The notes under the pieces: generated by a model
Database searches by the model: none
Told to the model about the DNA's origin: nothing
The model's input: only the letters and a program-made list of their open reading frames with translations
Source: Candidatus Woesearchaeota archaeon
GTDB lineage: Archaea > Nanobdellota > Nanobdellia > Woesearchaeales > WALR01
Direction of reading: 5' to 3'
Length of the DNA stretch: 7,074 bases
Assembly: GCA_015522765.1 (NCBI GenBank)
Contig: WALR01000047.1
Coordinates: 1-7,074 of the forward strand
Position numbers and translations under genes: made by a program
Shown here: in pieces, positions 6,901 through 7,074 of the stretch
How positions within the stretch are numbered: the first letter of the stretch is position 1
How the letters are laid out: every line of letters begins with the position of its first letter

Positions 6901-7074
6901 CTATGTTAACGGTTCCTTCTTCGAACGCCTTCCCATATTTCCCACTACTGTTCCATACTGCCCCGCTTATCGTGCCGTCATTGGCGTACCTGCTCCAGTC
7001 GTCTGTTGTGGTTCCTGAACCCTCCTCGAAGGGCATGTAAAAAACGAGGCTGCTGTCCCCCTCTGCCGTCGCGA
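3947..7074 (-). CDS. Giant secreted surface glycoprotein: LamG, amidotransferase-like, FN3, CBM and C-terminal beta domains (5'-partial)
   Basis: The frame is open to the right edge. The apparent ATG at 7036 lies inside a LamG motif (SLVFYMPFEEGSGT), so start and signal peptide are outside. Numbering from that ATG (1029 aa), the order is as follows. LamG/ConA-like lectin, to about 197: HHYAGV, LYVDGV, IDEVHIYNRSLTQEEI. FN3-like fragment 203-222: LYRSSASDGPYTLINS. Rossmann, glutamine-amidotransferase-like domain about 218-400: ITILVIENQSES, LGFNVIIND, GKGRWFHWQP; no catalytic Cys triad is obvious. FN3 about 417-690, interrupted at about 470-626 by a CBM_4_9-like carbohydrate-binding module: NGFERWDSN, AYEGRYSLQ, VLVDDIQF. 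Second FN3 about 692-786. Third FN3/Ig-like domain 787-888. C-terminal beta domain 891-1029: VNFGDM, SPPPFIVRNDGN, PPGAKSAGI. There are 45 N-x-S/T sequons and paired cysteines, but no C-terminal membrane segment. Its TGA overlaps the next gene's ATG. Likely a surface adhesin or S-layer-associated glycoprotein. Confidence 0.9.
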   Translation of the reverse strand, partial: ATAEGDSSLVFYMPFEEGSGTTTDDWSRYANDGTISGAVWNSSGKYGKAFEEGTVNIGAKSLYNFNENDSFTVTMWFKTTSWEGYPAPINKGAGYATDKGYRYELNPGSEKIWFGIADGTIREVAYSSNPINDSVWHHYAGVVNRDSNKVCLYVDGVMNQCTDISSVGDIANASRKLTIYASANNTIDEVHIYNRSLTQEEIIDVMQSGLVRHHLYRSSASDGPYTLINSSITILVIENQSESSWVTTLENLGFNVIINDSITTKSEVDSYHPDIVACIKTAWSCTKYALLNQLYDEGYSIFSEGNDNIENIRPIDAHGTDPAGDDKLVPDNTHSFSFNFGWSETNEDSESHSAATVLHPGAFAIARNKVNLSYINAIYLHEDGKGRWFHWQPIAVAPDSLIKGVMNDLAEDISNTTITDSFVSDSAPPYAPVNVSVERTQQECTAGGCELNISWPYTDDRGSYYYYYLEEVDDEGNYYTDIDNNGFERWDSNLLENWSCSAEGTAYIKNSSDAYEGRYSLQHTPTAINQACTEDEFIPVREGEIYYESFRLKRVITSGETTRSYIEFNYYNSSKDLISCCDGPGWNNVSTNWTEYGRYKSYASMPDGTAYVKIRFFGNYYNTSDSVLVDDIQFRRIKNTTISTGVKDYYVNGTGAGFFADESPVNVSSLQPNTHYCYNVFARDNSLNNGSYSQESCNYTAAEEPSITTVICKGNTSNGYYCNVSFDMKSNPAGTEHYINETTLNPGAADQPWNSSLQGYIDLNLSAHTQYCYEIKARNNELVETNFSSAVCNTTANNPPPAPLLLIPEENASITNRTPLFSWNESTDPDGDNVTYDLFIDCHPSCSVDDREYDNISFLNYTLVNELNYFWDDNYYYTWTVRAFDGTAYSENATIRNFTISSLIMLSLENSTVNFGDMGIANINDTSDDSPPPFIVRNDGNCYINTTIKASSYIWLQAQYPSEYFQFKADRHNGLDSFNYSSATTAWTNFTLSEVPLIQRYNYTDGNDYAEADIKVEVPVDEPPGAKSAGIIITGYYVSPT
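3962..3979. repeat. 8-bp inverted repeat at the end of the surface glycoprotein gene
   Basis: ATAATAAC and GTTATTAT form a perfect 8-bp dyad around a 2-bp centre, starting 11 bp before the ATG of the Ig-like protein gene on the minus strand. It lies in codons for Ile-Ile-Thr-Gly-Tyr-Tyr, whose ATA and TAT codons are naturally complementary, so chance is possible. In mRNA it could form a small hairpin just upstream of the coupled start. Confidence 0.4.
5159..5626 (-). other. CBM_4_9-like carbohydrate-binding module inserted in an FN3 domain
   Basis: Residues 471-626 of the large surface protein follow the usual module layout: an opening NNGFERWDSNLLENWSC, then SSDAYEGRYSLQHTP, then a jellyroll body, and a closing SDSVLVDDIQFRRI. 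It sits between the B/C strands and the later strands of an FN3 domain. The 3' end of the module coincides with a sharp rise in GC. Confidence 0.65.
5837..6385 (-). other. Amidotransferase-like (Rossmann) domain region
   Basis: Residues 218-400 of the large surface protein read as alternating strands and helices, unlike its beta-sandwich neighbours: ITILVIE, helix SSWVTTLENL, strand FNVIIND, then DIVACIKTA, helix ALLNQLYDEG, strand YSIFSEGND, and GKGRWFHWQP near the end. The pattern resembles ThuA/GATase1-like domains found in extracellular proteins. A Cys is present at the approximate elbow position (C266) but its context does not match a catalytic nucleophile. The family call is tentative. 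Confidence 0.45.
6446..7074 (-). other. LamG/concanavalin A-like lectin domain region (5' cut by window)
   Basis: It starts with the canonical LVFYMPFEEGSGTTTDD strand and ends with the typical IDEVHIYNRSLTQEEI helix. In between are SFTVTMWFKT, WHHYAGVVNRDSN and VCLYVDGV. In secreted proteins this fold usually binds glycans or mediates adhesion. The first about 110 bp are far more GC-rich than the rest of the domain. Confidence 0.8.

Overview
The window looks archaeal, probably from an uncultured lineage of the DPANN or Woesearchaeota/Aenigmarchaeota kind, although the lineage is an inference. The signs are a BRE/TATA-type promoter upstream of the 1650-2726 gene, frequent AGG/AGA and ATA codons, a giant surface protein very rich in N-glycosylation sequons, and Ig/FN3-type secreted proteins with no bacterial lipobox or LPXTG anchor. 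GC content is about 42-52% by hand count and varies within one gene. No RNA gene, insertion sequence, CRISPR array or origin was seen. There is no gene-free stretch longer than 45 bp.

Layout: four protein genes fill the sequence. On the + strand, 3-1643 is the 3' part of a gene whose reading frame is open to the left edge. It encodes a long helical cytoplasmic region, one membrane segment and an external helical domain. It converges, with 6 bp between stop codons, on a minus-strand gene at 1650-2726 for a soluble, charged, coiled-coil-like protein. That gene has a TATA-like element just upstream. Further upstream on the minus strand are 2772-3950, a signal-peptide protein with three Ig-like domains and a C-terminal membrane anchor, and 3947-7074, a very large secreted protein (LamG, amidotransferase-like Rossmann domain, FN3 domains, carbohydrate-binding module, conserved C-terminal beta domain). 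The 3947-7074 gene is open to the right edge, so its start and signal peptide lie outside. These last two genes overlap by ATGA and must be co-transcribed.

How they may work together (inference): the large protein looks like a heavily glycosylated surface or S-layer-like adhesin with no membrane anchor of its own. The translationally coupled Ig-like membrane protein is a natural candidate for its anchor or chaperone. The arrangement recalls the bacterial WxL protein plus WxL-interacting protein (DUF916/DUF3324) loci. The two helical proteins have no recognisable function.

The most striking feature is that the large surface gene is a mosaic. Globular modules seem to have been inserted into FN3 domains, with base composition steps near several module edges and a shared NTTI residue motif at the end of both inserts.
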